Notes: generated by a model not told the origin, from the sequence alone. Counted from the stretch's first letter, positions 1 through 5,753 are shown. The stretch: DNA of 6,060 nt from Hadesarchaea archaeon DG-33 (GCA_001515185.1 LQHI01000033.1:1-6060); one strand, 5' to 3'. Program-made: numbers and translations.

Positions 1-8
1 CATTCGTT

Positions 9-19
9 ACTTTAATAAG
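9..19 (+). promoter_or_regulatory. Putative archaeal TATA box for the winged-helix gene
   Basis: The stretch TTTAATAA at 11-18 resembles an archaeal TATA box. Taking the usual 26-base distance from box centre to transcript start puts the 5' end near 40, only 2-3 bases before the GTG at 43. No Shine-Dalgarno motif precedes that GTG, so a leaderless mRNA is inferred. The window edge cuts off anything further upstream. Confidence 0.4.
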
Positions 20-42
20 AAAGTTCGACATTTTTTTAATAT

Positions 43-672
43 GTGAAGAAGATTAATCGAGTTCTGCGAGAGATTCTTTATCGAGTCTATGAACAGAATG
101 AATCTTTTATGAGCCAGAAATCGCTTGCACAGGCATGTGAGCTTTCCATGGATACCGTGAACCGCGTTGTAACTAAGCTTAACCAGTTCCACACGATCAA
201 GAAGAAGCCCCTCGGGTTCAGGGTGGTGGATCCGAAGAAAGTCCTAACCTACTGGGCCTGCACTCGCAACCTCGCCAACGATATCGCCTACTCGACCTAC
301 TCGCCTAACTCTGTGCTCAAGATCGAGGATGAGATGCCCCACGGTACTGTCTTCACAGCATTTTCCGGCTACCGGCTGAGGTTCGGAAAGACTCCAACCC
401 ATTACGAGAAGGTATTCGCCTATGCCGATCCCGCAGAGGTAAGACGAAGGTTCCCGGAAAGCACCGCCGAACGGAAAAACGTTTTCGTGCTAAGGCCTGA
501 CCCCCACTTAGCGCAGACGAACAAGGACGGTGCGGCTTCGCTTGCTCAAATCTACGTCGACCTCTGGCAACTCGGGGGGGACCCCGCTGACCGATTCCTG
601 TTGGAGATGGAAACGATGCTAAAAGCAAAGCCCATCGAGGCTCTGAAAACGCTGGCGCGGAAGAGCTCCTGA
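43..672 (+). CDS. Winged-helix protein with AbiEi-antitoxin-like C-terminal half
   Basis: The 209-residue protein starts with a winged helix-turn-helix at about residues 5-62. The recognition helix falls near SMDTVNRVVTKLNQF, and the wing is followed by GFRVVDPKKVLTYW. The C-terminal half (about 98-205) includes TVFTAFSGYRLRF and an AQIYVDLWQLGGDPADRF segment. The latter resembles the region in type IV antitoxins of the AbiEi group and related archaeal proteins where a strand is followed by a 'QxYxDLxxLGG' helix. The family assignment comes from recalled pattern similarity, not a search. A DNA-binding regulator is the cautious reading. No AbiEii-type nucleotidyltransferase toxin lies downstream: the next gene is convergent, 10 bases away. 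The start is GTG at 43, because the ATG at 41 is followed at once by a stop. The first 120 bases are richer in A+T than the rest. Expression is probably leaderless. Confidence 0.82.
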   Translation: MKKINRVLREILYRVYEQNESFMSQKSLAQACELSMDTVNRVVTKLNQFHTIKKKPLGFRVVDPKKVLTYWACTRNLANDIAYSTYSPNSVLKIEDEMPHGTVFTAFSGYRLRFGKTPTHYEKVFAYADPAEVRRRFPESTAERKNVFVLRPDPHLAQTNKDGAASLAQIYVDLWQLGGDPADRFLLEMETMLKAKPIEALKTLARKSS

Positions 673-682
673 TCTTTCCGTT

Positions 683-949
683 CTAAAAGAAAACTCCGAA
701 ATCCTGCAAATCGTCCACGAACCAGATTGCGCCCACCACCACAAGGAAATAACTTACCCGCTTGTGCCGAGTCCTCAAATTCAGCCCTAGGCCCACGCCC
801 ACGCAAACGGCACCGTAAATCCAGTGATGCAGGCGCGGCAGGGCCAACGCTTCCCAAACCGGTCCGAGCCAGAGATACCAGATAGCCAAGCTCGCGAGCG
901 CAAATGATGCAGCAAAGAGAATTACCTCTACTCGCGAGAACTCCCTCAT
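683..949 (-). CDS. Small three-helix membrane protein, function unknown
   Basis: The 88-residue product has three hydrophobic segments at about 8-28, 43-57 and 66-78, so an inner-membrane location is predicted. A His-His pair (41-42) opens the second segment, a basic loop (RTRHKR, 59-64) separates segments two and three, and an acidic VDDLQD (78-83) closes the third. The His and Asp pairs at the membrane borders could bind a metal, but that is a guess; I do not recognise a named family. The ATG at 949 lies 19 bases after the tpiA stop and has a modest AGGT at 958-961, so it is probably the second gene of a tpiA transcript. The reading frame is open over its whole length, and the hydrophobic pattern is too regular for a chance frame. 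The gene ends 10 bases from the convergent winged-helix gene. Confidence 0.68.
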   Translation of the reverse strand: MREFSRVEVILFAASFALASLAIWYLWLGPVWEALALPRLHHWIYGAVCVGVGLGLNLRTRHKRVSYFLVVVGAIWFVDDLQDFGVFF

Positions 950-968
950 GCCACTACCTAGTGTCGTT

Positions 969-1649
969 TCACTTCAAAGTTATTCCCTTCGCGACATCCA
1001 ACATCGCCGCTCGGGGGTCTGTAGCCTTCACCACGCTCGAAGCAAGTAGCACACCCTCGGCACCCAGATTCAGCGCGATTCGCGTGTCCTCGCCGCTTGT
1101 TATCCCCGCGCCACAGAGCACCCGAACATCAGGGTTGACCTCGTGCACCAGCTTTACCGCGTCGCTCACTACTTCGGGCTTGACTTTTGACACCGCCCGC
1201 CCAGTCCCTATCAGCTCGGGAGGCTCGACCGCGACCATATCGGGCTTGAATGCCGCGACCTTCTTACAAACCTCCGGGTCCTTCGCACAGACCACGCTAG
1301 TTAACTCTAACTCTCGCAAGCGCTTCACCACCTGCTCGATCGCCTCAGACTGAATCTGGTGCTCCGAGTGATTGATCAACGAACCAATGGCCCCTGTTGC
1401 CTTCAGCGTCTCTGCTATCAACCATCCCGTGTGGGCACCCGGGGCAATGGAGTCAACGTGCTGCGCGAGTACTGGGATGTCAACTTGACTCGCGACCCTG
1501 TAAATATCGAGGTTCTGGGGGGCGACTGCGACGCTTATCCCTTCCTCCTTGGCCACCTCGGCGATCGTTTTGGCAAGTTCCACCGCTCGCTCACCCACCG
1601 ATTGAGGGTAGGTTTTGAAGTTTACGATTACTACTGGTGTTTTCAACAA
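969..1649 (-). CDS. tpiA: Triosephosphate isomerase, archaeal type
   Basis: This cytosolic enzyme interconverts dihydroxyacetone phosphate and glyceraldehyde 3-phosphate in glycolysis and gluconeogenesis. At 226 residues it has the short length typical of archaeal enzymes, which are usually tetramers. Visible landmarks are VNFKTY (9-14) with substrate-binding Asn10 and Lys12, HTGW (73-76), catalytic His94 in NHSEH, catalytic Glu142 in VEPPELIGTG with the flexible loop 6 after it, and the phosphate-binding GAGI (180-183) and GVLLASSVVKA (199-209). All key residues are present. Two TTG codons stand in tandem at 1649 and 1646. The first is chosen because it lies 4 bases after a strong GGAGGTGG. 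The small membrane protein follows 19 bases downstream on the same strand. A clear TATA box lies upstream, so tpiA probably heads its own transcript and is not simply read through from rpiA. Confidence 0.97.
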   Translation of the reverse strand: MLKTPVVIVNFKTYPQSVGERAVELAKTIAEVAKEEGISVAVAPQNLDIYRVASQVDIPVLAQHVDSIAPGAHTGWLIAETLKATGAIGSLINHSEHQIQSEAIEQVVKRLRELELTSVVCAKDPEVCKKVAAFKPDMVAVEPPELIGTGRAVSKVKPEVVSDAVKLVHEVNPDVRVLCGAGITSGEDTRIALNLGAEGVLLASSVVKATDPRAAMLDVAKGITLK

Positions 1650-1653
1650 ACTA

Positions 1654-1661
1654 CCACCTCC
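1654..1661 (-). promoter_or_regulatory. Shine-Dalgarno site that sets the tpiA TTG start
   Basis: On the minus strand this reads GGAGGTGG, a near-perfect complement to the end of archaeal 16S rRNA. It lies 4 bases before the first of two tandem TTG codons and 7 before the second. There is no ATG or GTG in frame nearby, so it supports a TTG start. Confidence 0.7.
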
Positions 1662-1679
1662 GCCAACTTAGGGTCAACA

Positions 1680-1695
1680 CATATAAATTATTTCG
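1680..1695 (-). promoter_or_regulatory. TATA box and BRE-like element of tpiA
   Basis: The minus strand reads CGAAATAATTTATATG, giving a purine-rich BRE-like start and the TATA core TTTATAT (1687-1681). A box centred at 1684 predicts transcription from about 1658, leaving a leader of about 9 bases. That start would fall inside the Shine-Dalgarno motif, so either initiation is a few bases upstream or part of the motif is lost from the message. Confidence 0.6.
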
Positions 1696-1743
1696 TGTCA
1701 TCGATCCTTGGTACATTTTTGGAAGCTGTTGCCGAAGAAGTAG

Positions 1744-1865
1744 TGGTGCCGGAGCGGGGAGTTGAACCCCGACCTCGAGATTTCTCACATCATCTCGTGA
1801 ATCAGCACTCACAACCGCCGATCAGGTTATGAGTCTCGCGCTCGGACCACCTGAGCTACTCCGGC
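1744..1865 (-). tRNA. tRNA-Met(CAU), elongator type, with 46-base intron
   Basis: The mature parts fold into a full cloverleaf. The acceptor GCCGGAG pairs with CTCCGGC, the D stem is GCTC/GAGC, the anticodon stem is CGAGA/TCTCG with loop CTCATAA, and the T stem is CGGGG/CCCCG around TTCAACT. The discriminator is A, and CCA is encoded at 1746-1744. The anticodon CAT occupies 1831-1829. The G1-C72 pair and the anticodon stem without three consecutive G-C pairs argue against the initiator. Elongator tRNA-Met is a common site of introns in archaea. tRNA-Ile2 with a modified CAU anticodon is the alternative, but the GCCGG acceptor matches the methionine type better. The 5' end lies 25 bases from the rpiA stop. 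A weak TATA-like TTAAGAATTT overlaps that stop codon, so the tRNA may be transcribed on its own or processed from the rpiA transcript. Confidence 0.95.
1782..1827 (-). other. tRNA-Met intron (between positions 37 and 38)
   Basis: The exon-intron borders form a canonical bulge-helix-bulge. CTCA of the anticodon loop pairs with TGAG near the intron end. Three-base bulges TA|A and AA|A carry the cut sites, and the CGAGA/TCTCG stem lies outside. Removing 46 bases restores a seven-base anticodon loop. Inside, GTGA and TCAC can pair as a small hairpin. The helix distal to the 5' bulge is imperfect. Confidence 0.88.
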
Positions 1866-1890
1866 ATTAATCAATTTATGCATCAAATTC

Positions 1891-2598
1891 TTAAGCTTTG
1901 ACGCTTTGCACAAACTTCAAAAAATCTTTCTTCAATCGCAGCTTTGCACAGCCTCGTTCATACCCCACTAGCACAAGATCTGCAGCATTCACAAAAATCC
2001 CGTTTTCAACAACGCCCGGCACGCGATTGATTGCCGCCTCGAGCTGAGCTGGTTTAGCCATCCGCGCAAACTTCACGTCCACGATGTAGTTGCCATTATC
2101 GGTCACAAAAGGTGTTCCCGCCGGAGTCACTCTCAGCTTCGGCTCCCCACCGAGCTTCGCCAGATGCTTCATCGTGTACTCGCGCGCGAACGGCAACACC
2201 TCGACCGGCACGGGCATGCGCTCGCCCAAGTGTCGGACCAATTTTGTTCGGTCCACAACGATGACAACTTTTTGCGCCGCGCTCGCGACGATTTTCTCTC
2301 GGGTTTGCGCTCCACCTCCTCCTTTAATCAGGTTGAAATTTGGGTCGACTTCATCGGCCCCATCTATCATAATATCGAGTTTTTCGTGGGCATCGAGTGA
2401 GCTTAGTTTTAATCCCAACTCATTCGCAAGCCTCTGGGTGGAGAAGGAGCTCGGGATGAAGACCGCCTTGGGCCTTGACTTCGCTAGGGCTCGAACTACC
2501 TGCGCGACCGTCGTGCCAGAGCCTAGGCCGACAAGCACGTGCCCCTTTACAAGCTTCGCCGCCTCCTCGGCCGCTGCACGCTTCCACTCCTCGACCAA
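1891..2598 (-). CDS. rpiA: Ribose-5-phosphate isomerase A
   Basis: RpiA interconverts ribose 5-phosphate and ribulose 5-phosphate, supplying ribose for nucleotides. In archaea it usually works together with the ribulose monophosphate or non-oxidative pentose route. The 235-residue length fits the family. Motifs in order are the phosphate-binding GLGSGTT (24-30), the acidic DGADEVD (79-85) with catalytic Asp, KGGGGA (92-97) with the conserved Lys, and Glu101, the likely general base, in TREK. VDRTKLV, PVEVLPFA and ENGIFVNAADLVLVG follow in the usual places. The start is TTG at 2598. No ATG or GTG lies in frame upstream within the region, and MVEEWKRAAAEEAAKLV is a normal RpiA N-terminus. No strong Shine-Dalgarno precedes it, and the predicted leader is only about 9 bases. 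It is divergent from the CBS operon, apparently through one shared TATA box. Confidence 0.97.
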   Translation of the reverse strand: MVEEWKRAAAEEAAKLVKGHVLVGLGSGTTVAQVVRALAKSRPKAVFIPSSFSTQRLANELGLKLSSLDAHEKLDIMIDGADEVDPNFNLIKGGGGAQTREKIVASAAQKVVIVVDRTKLVRHLGERMPVPVEVLPFAREYTMKHLAKLGGEPKLRVTPAGTPFVTDNGNYIVDVKFARMAKPAQLEAAINRVPGVVENGIFVNAADLVLVGYERGCAKLRLKKDFLKFVQSVKA

Positions 2599-2628
2599 GT
2601 TAAACCCAGTGAAGTTTTGTGTTGCAAG

Positions 2629-2639
2629 TTTTTAAATAA
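2629..2639. promoter_or_regulatory. Divergent TATA box shared by rpiA and the CBS operon
   Basis: The sequence TTTTTAAATAA has the palindromic core TTTAAA centred at 2633.5. On each strand it lies 35.5 bases from the start codon (2598 leftward, 2669 rightward). Standard spacing predicts transcript starts near 2607 and 2660, with leaders of about 9 bases both ways. No second TATA-like box of similar quality is visible in the 70-base gap, apart from a CTATATT at 2645 that is too close to the rightward start. Confidence 0.55.
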
Positions 2640-2659
2640 CCTAATCTATATTGAAGAAC

Positions 2660-2664
2660 GGTGG
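2660..2664 (+). promoter_or_regulatory. Ribosome binding site that selects the ATG at 2669
   Basis: GGTGG lies 4 bases before the ATG at 2669. The in-frame TTG at 2651 would extend the protein by six residues, but it lies upstream of the predicted transcript start (about 2660), so the ATG is preferred. Confidence 0.45.
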
Positions 2665-2668
2665 ATTC

Positions 2669-3199
2669 ATGAAGCGCGTTGCTTCAGTAAGAGACGCGAT
2701 GGCTGACAAAGTTCTCACTGCAGGCCCAAACACTACGGTTGACCGGGCAGCAAAACTCATGGCCGAGCGCGGAGTGGGAAGTATCGTCATTGTGAAGAAA
2801 AAGAAGCCGGTCGGAATTTTGACCGAACGGGACCTGTTAATGAAAGTTGTGAGCTTGGATTTGAAACCTAGCAAGGTCAAGGTCGGCAAGATCATGTCGA
2901 GCCCGATAACGACGATCGGCCCCAATATAGACATAACCGATGCCGCGCGAACGATGGCTCACAGCAAGATCCGACGTTTGCCGGTGGTCGAAAACGGAAT
3001 CCTCATAGGTATCCTCACAGCAAGCGACATCACCGCGATTTCTCCCGAACTCAGCGAAGTAGTTTCGCACCCAGAGATGCTCGAGCGCGAGGAGGTCGGG
3101 CAGAGCGTCTGCGAGGTCTGCGGCGAGGTTACAACTGCCCTCTCCGAAGTAAACGGTACGTGGGTTTGTGAGAACTGCCGCGACACTATGGGCGGGTAG
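2669..3199 (+). CDS. Two-CBS-domain protein with C-terminal zinc ribbon
   Basis: The protein has 176 residues from the ATG at 2669. Two CBS domains at about 7-63 and 72-127 form one Bateman module. Both keep the ribose-contacting [ST]xxD motif (T52-D55 and T117-D120), so binding of an adenosine nucleotide or similar ligand is likely. A short linker leads to a zinc ribbon with Cys148, Cys151, Cys167 and Cys170. The same CBS plus ribbon arrangement is known from Thermoplasma Ta0289, whose ribbon resembles rubredoxin and binds metal. The ribbon may give protein or nucleic-acid contacts and make this the output arm of the operon; that is inference. It is the first gene of the operon, behind the divergent promoter, and the next gene begins 8 bases after its stop. 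Confidence 0.95.
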   Translation: MKRVASVRDAMADKVLTAGPNTTVDRAAKLMAERGVGSIVIVKKKKPVGILTERDLLMKVVSLDLKPSKVKVGKIMSSPITTIGPNIDITDAARTMAHSKIRRLPVVENGILIGILTASDITAISPELSEVVSHPEMLEREEVGQSVCEVCGEVTTALSEVNGTWVCENCRDTMGG

Positions 3200-3207
3200 A
3201 TGGTGGA

Positions 3208-4020
3208 ATGGTATGCCGGGACCTGCTCATGCGGGTCAGCATTAGCGATGTGATGCAGCCCTGCTCTACTTTCGTCAGCTCACGCGACCTCGTCACCAGA
3301 GCTCGGGCGGTCATGCGCTCGAGCGGCTTTCGAGCCCTTCCCGTCATCGATGGGGGGAGGCTCGAGGGAATCATCACTGCCCAGCAAATCATTCGCATCA
3401 CCTCGACCCGCTCCAACATACCCGTCGCAGGGCTCATGTTTCCACCCCGGATCATCGCAACTCCCGCCAGCGATCTAGCTAAGATTGCCAAAGACATGGT
3501 CAGGCTTGAGATCTCGAACGTGCCGGTGGTCCAGAGCTACAGCGATAAGACCGTGATCGGACTCATCAGGCTGGATGGCATTCTCAAAATTGTGGGGGGG
3601 ATGAAGTCGAAGCTTACGGTCGGTGACATCATGACCAAGAAGGTCGTAACGTGCGAGCGGGATGACGAGATATCCCGCGTCTGGGGCATCATGGAGCAAA
3701 ATCGCAACTCGGGGCTGCCCGTCACGCGCTACGACAAGCAAAAACACAAGCTCGAGGTCATCGGCATGGTAACCCGCTCGGATATCATTCGCTCCGGAGA
3801 GATCCGACTGGCAGAGGAATCGGTAAAGGGCGGGCGTCCACCTACTAAGGTGCGAAGCCTCATGCGCACCCCTGCGATAACCGTTTCGCCCAAGGTGCCG
3901 CTCGCCGAAGCCATCGAACTCATGCTCAAACGCAACGTTGGCAGGCTCCCGGTCGTCGATGAGGGCAATCTCGTAGGAATTGTGAGTCGTTCAGATATTG
4001 TAAGAGTGGCATGTGGGTGA
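3208..4020 (+). CDS. Four-CBS-domain protein
   Basis: The 270-residue protein is CBS domains almost throughout, at about 13-66, 74-128, 137-196 and 214-268, that is two Bateman modules with no other domain, signal peptide or membrane segment. It is presumably a cytosolic ligand sensor. The first module has lost the usual ribose motif (ITAQQ at 56-60 has Gln for Asp; GLIRLDGI at 118-125 has Arg for Thr and Gly for Asp). The second keeps it (T189-D192 and S260-D263). The start is uncertain. ATG 3208 has GGTGG only 1 base upstream, too close for normal use. ATG 3229 begins MRVSISDVM, the usual CBS N-terminus, with a weak GGA 7 bases before it. The longer form is listed. Its stop lies 5 bases before the ATG of the next gene. 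Confidence 0.93.
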   Translation: MVCRDLLMRVSISDVMQPCSTFVSSRDLVTRARAVMRSSGFRALPVIDGGRLEGIITAQQIIRITSTRSNIPVAGLMFPPRIIATPASDLAKIAKDMVRLEISNVPVVQSYSDKTVIGLIRLDGILKIVGGMKSKLTVGDIMTKKVVTCERDDEISRVWGIMEQNRNSGLPVTRYDKQKHKLEVIGMVTRSDIIRSGEIRLAEESVKGGRPPTKVRSLMRTPAITVSPKVPLAEAIELMLKRNVGRLPVVDEGNLVGIVSRSDIVRVACG

Positions 4021-4021
4021 T
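4016..4021 (+). promoter_or_regulatory. Ribosome binding site overlapping the preceding stop
   Basis: GGTGAT spans the TGA stop of the previous gene and lies 3 bases before the ATG at 4025. It favours that ATG over the GTG at 4013, which would overlap the upstream gene by 8 bases and lacks a good site. The arrangement suggests translational coupling. Confidence 0.5.
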
Positions 4022-4024
4022 AGG

Positions 4025-4924
4025 ATGCGGAGATTTCCCCATTATAAGTCCATCAAACGTGGACCGCTGGCCTTCAAGTCGAGACGCCATCGGGAGGAAG
4101 GAAGCATCATGCCACTCGCGCGAAAACCAGTGACAACAGTTTCCCCGACAATGCGGATAAAGAATGCCGCTGAGCTCATGGTCAAGCAGGGCGTGCGAAG
4201 GTTACCTGTGGCGAGCCCCGGTACAAAAAAACTCATAGGCATCATCCGCACGCGAGACATCATCGACTTCTTGGGCGGAGGCGAAAAATTCAGAATCGTA
4301 CAGGAGAAGTTAAAGGGCAATTTCTTCGCCGCAGCTAACGAGCCCGTGCGAACGATCATGTCTGAGCGGGTAATTCACGGCACTACCGACATGTCTATGA
4401 TTGATGCCGTGAAGCTCCTCCTCCAAACCGGTGTTGGAGGGATACCCATCCTCGACGAGCGCGAGCAGATTGCTGGCATCGTCTCGGAGCGCGATTTCAT
4501 AAACTACGTGCCGACCAAGACCGGAACCCCCGTGAGTTACCATATGACCCGCCATGTGATCACCGCTGAGCCCGAACTTCAAATTCGCGAAGCGGCTAGA
4601 AGGATGATCTCTAGAGGAGTTCGACGCCTGCCCGTGGTACGCGAACTAGAACTGGTCGGCATCGTCACGAGCGTCGACATCCTGCGCTACTTCGGGACGA
4701 GCAAGGTTTTCGAGCACATGATCTCGCAACGCGTAGACGAGGCGATGTCTGTAGGTGTTGAGGAGATAATGACTCGCGACGTGCTGACCGTGGCGCCCGA
4801 GACCGACCTTGGGGAGGCTACTGGGCTCATGCGTGAGCGCGAATGCGGCTGCCTGCCCGTGATCGAACGAGGTGAACTCAAGGGGATAATAACCGAGCAC
4901 GACCTGCTGGAGTTATTGATTTGA
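4025..4924 (+). CDS. Four-CBS-domain protein with basic N-terminal extension
   Basis: From the ATG at 4025 the protein has 299 residues. Four CBS domains lie at about 26-84, 107-163, 170-224 and 244-298. The [ST]xxD motif is intact in repeats 2 (S154-D157), 3 (T215-D218) and 4 (T290-D293). Repeat 1 has Arg75 where Thr is usual but keeps Asp78. The first 25 residues form an Arg/Lys-rich tail (RRF, KSIKRG, KSRRHR) absent from the other members of the operon; contact with nucleic acid or an acidic partner is possible but unproven. Between repeats 3 and 4 is a stretch of about 20 residues (FEHMISQRVDEAMS). The stop at 4922-4924 overlaps the ribosome binding site of the next gene. A regulatory ligand sensor is the family-level expectation; target and ligand cannot be read from sequence. 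Confidence 0.94.
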   Translation: MRRFPHYKSIKRGPLAFKSRRHREEGSIMPLARKPVTTVSPTMRIKNAAELMVKQGVRRLPVASPGTKKLIGIIRTRDIIDFLGGGEKFRIVQEKLKGNFFAAANEPVRTIMSERVIHGTTDMSMIDAVKLLLQTGVGGIPILDEREQIAGIVSERDFINYVPTKTGTPVSYHMTRHVITAEPELQIREAARRMISRGVRRLPVVRELELVGIVTSVDILRYFGTSKVFEHMISQRVDEAMSVGVEEIMTRDVLTVAPETDLGEATGLMRERECGCLPVIERGELKGIITEHDLLELLI

Positions 4925-4928
4925 GGTG
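4923..4928 (+). promoter_or_regulatory. Ribosome binding site of the fourth CBS gene
   Basis: GAGGTG begins inside the TGA stop of the preceding gene and lies 5 bases before the ATG at 4934. It is the best Shine-Dalgarno match in the operon and fixes the start. Stop and binding site overlap, as expected for coupled translation. Confidence 0.65.
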
Positions 4929-4933
4929 TCTGA

Positions 4934-5728
4934 ATGCGTGTAAGTCAAATCATGAGTTCGCCCGTAGTGACGCTTGACAAGGACCAGCCTTTGGCAAACG
5001 CGATTGACCTGATGCGGCGAAACGAGATTTCTCGCCTCGTAGCGCTTGAGGCGGGTAAAATCGTGGGCATGATTACCGAGAGGGACATAGCTCGTGAGAT
5101 GGGGTCGAGCACAACCTACCGCTTGCCCCCCGGACGGACACACGTCTCGAATGTGATGACCCCTAACCCGATTACCGTAGCCCCGGAAGTAATAGTGAAA
5201 CGGGCCGCCGAGATAATGCTCGACCACGACATCAGCGGACTTCCAGTAGTCGAGGGGGAGCACCTCGCGGGCATCGTGACCAAGCTGGACTTCGCGAAGG
5301 TTTGCTCGGAGTACGATGATGTCTACGTGGGGCAGGTGATGGAGGCGAGCCCGACTACGGTATCACCAGGAGATCGGGTTGTTCACGCGCGTCGGGTGCT
5401 ACTCGATGAAGATTTGGTCGGCCTACCGGTCATGGAGGGCGGAAAGCTCGTCGGAGTCGTGACGGTGCGAGACGTGGCAATGAAGCTCGCAGCTTTTCAG
5501 GAAGCCGTTCCAAATCAGCACAAGAGCGAGCGCATCAAAAACTTGCTAGTCGGAGAAATCATGAGCCAGCCGGCCACGACGACGCGAACGGATGCCCGAC
5601 TCCCCGAAGTTTCGCGTCTCATGTTCGAGCGGCGATTCTCAACCCTCCCCGTGCTGAACCTCGAGGGAGAGCTGGTCGGGCTGCTGACGAAGACCGAGCT
5701 CACCCAGATAGCGCGGGATCGGCTCTAG
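4934..5728 (+). CDS. Four-CBS-domain protein, last gene of the operon
   Basis: The 264-residue protein consists of four CBS domains at about 1-57, 69-124, 130-186 and 204-260. The ribose motif is intact in the first three (T48-D51, T116-D119, T177-D180). In the fourth the Asp is replaced by Glu (T252-E255). A charged linker (about 187-203, including NQHKSER) separates repeats 3 and 4. No catalytic, DNA-binding or membrane domain is visible. Family knowledge supports a role as nucleotide or metabolite sensor, perhaps assembling with the other three products into mixed CBS complexes; that assembly is inference. The start codon is well supported by GAGGTG 5 bases upstream. A possible hairpin and T-rich run follow immediately after the stop. 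Confidence 0.95.
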   Translation: MRVSQIMSSPVVTLDKDQPLANAIDLMRRNEISRLVALEAGKIVGMITERDIAREMGSSTTYRLPPGRTHVSNVMTPNPITVAPEVIVKRAAEIMLDHDISGLPVVEGEHLAGIVTKLDFAKVCSEYDDVYVGQVMEASPTTVSPGDRVVHARRVLLDEDLVGLPVMEGGKLVGVVTVRDVAMKLAAFQEAVPNQHKSERIKNLLVGEIMSQPATTTRTDARLPEVSRLMFERRFSTLPVLNLEGELVGLLTKTELTQIARDRL

Positions 5729-5753
5729 GATTTTCTCCTTAGAATCTCCTCTT
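5729..5753 (+). terminator. Possible terminator of the CBS operon
   Basis: Directly after the stop codon a weak inverted repeat pairs TTCT with AGAA around CCTT, extended by GA/TC across two bulged bases, and is followed by the pyrimidine-rich CTCCTCTT. Archaeal termination often relies on T-rich runs on the coding strand. The T runs here are short, so this is tentative. Confidence 0.3.

Noticed and set aside
1782..1827. C/D-box guide RNA within the tRNA-Met intron (ATGATG and two CTGA motifs are present)
   Set aside because: The C-box match is incomplete (ends in T, not A), the order and spacing of the boxes do not make a standard C/D RNA, and 46 bases leave little room for two guides.
1359..1832. 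157-codon open frame on the plus strand across the tpiA N-terminus and the tRNA-Met gene
   Set aside because: It lies antisense to two secure genes, and its translation shows no domain or composition typical of a protein. It is a shadow of the tpiA codon pattern.
2090..2635. 181-codon plus-strand frame opposite rpiA
   Set aside because: It is antisense to a fully motif-supported rpiA, and its Ser/Thr/Ala-rich composition is that expected of a complementary frame.
2651..2668. TTG at 2651 as start of the first CBS protein
   Set aside because: It precedes the predicted transcript start and lacks a ribosome binding site, whereas ATG 2669 has GGTGG 4 bases upstream and gives a normal CBS N-terminus.
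3200..3253. 17-codon frame starting at the ATG fused to the stop of the first CBS gene (TAGATG)
   Set aside because: It overlaps the second CBS gene in another frame, has no recognisable content, and is short enough to arise by chance. It might at most affect re-initiation.
2669..5728. Tandem DNA repeats or a CRISPR-like array suggested by the recurrent CBS gene pattern
   Set aside because: The repetition is at protein level (diverged CBS domains of about 55-60 residues). No near-identical DNA repeats with regular spacers are visible.
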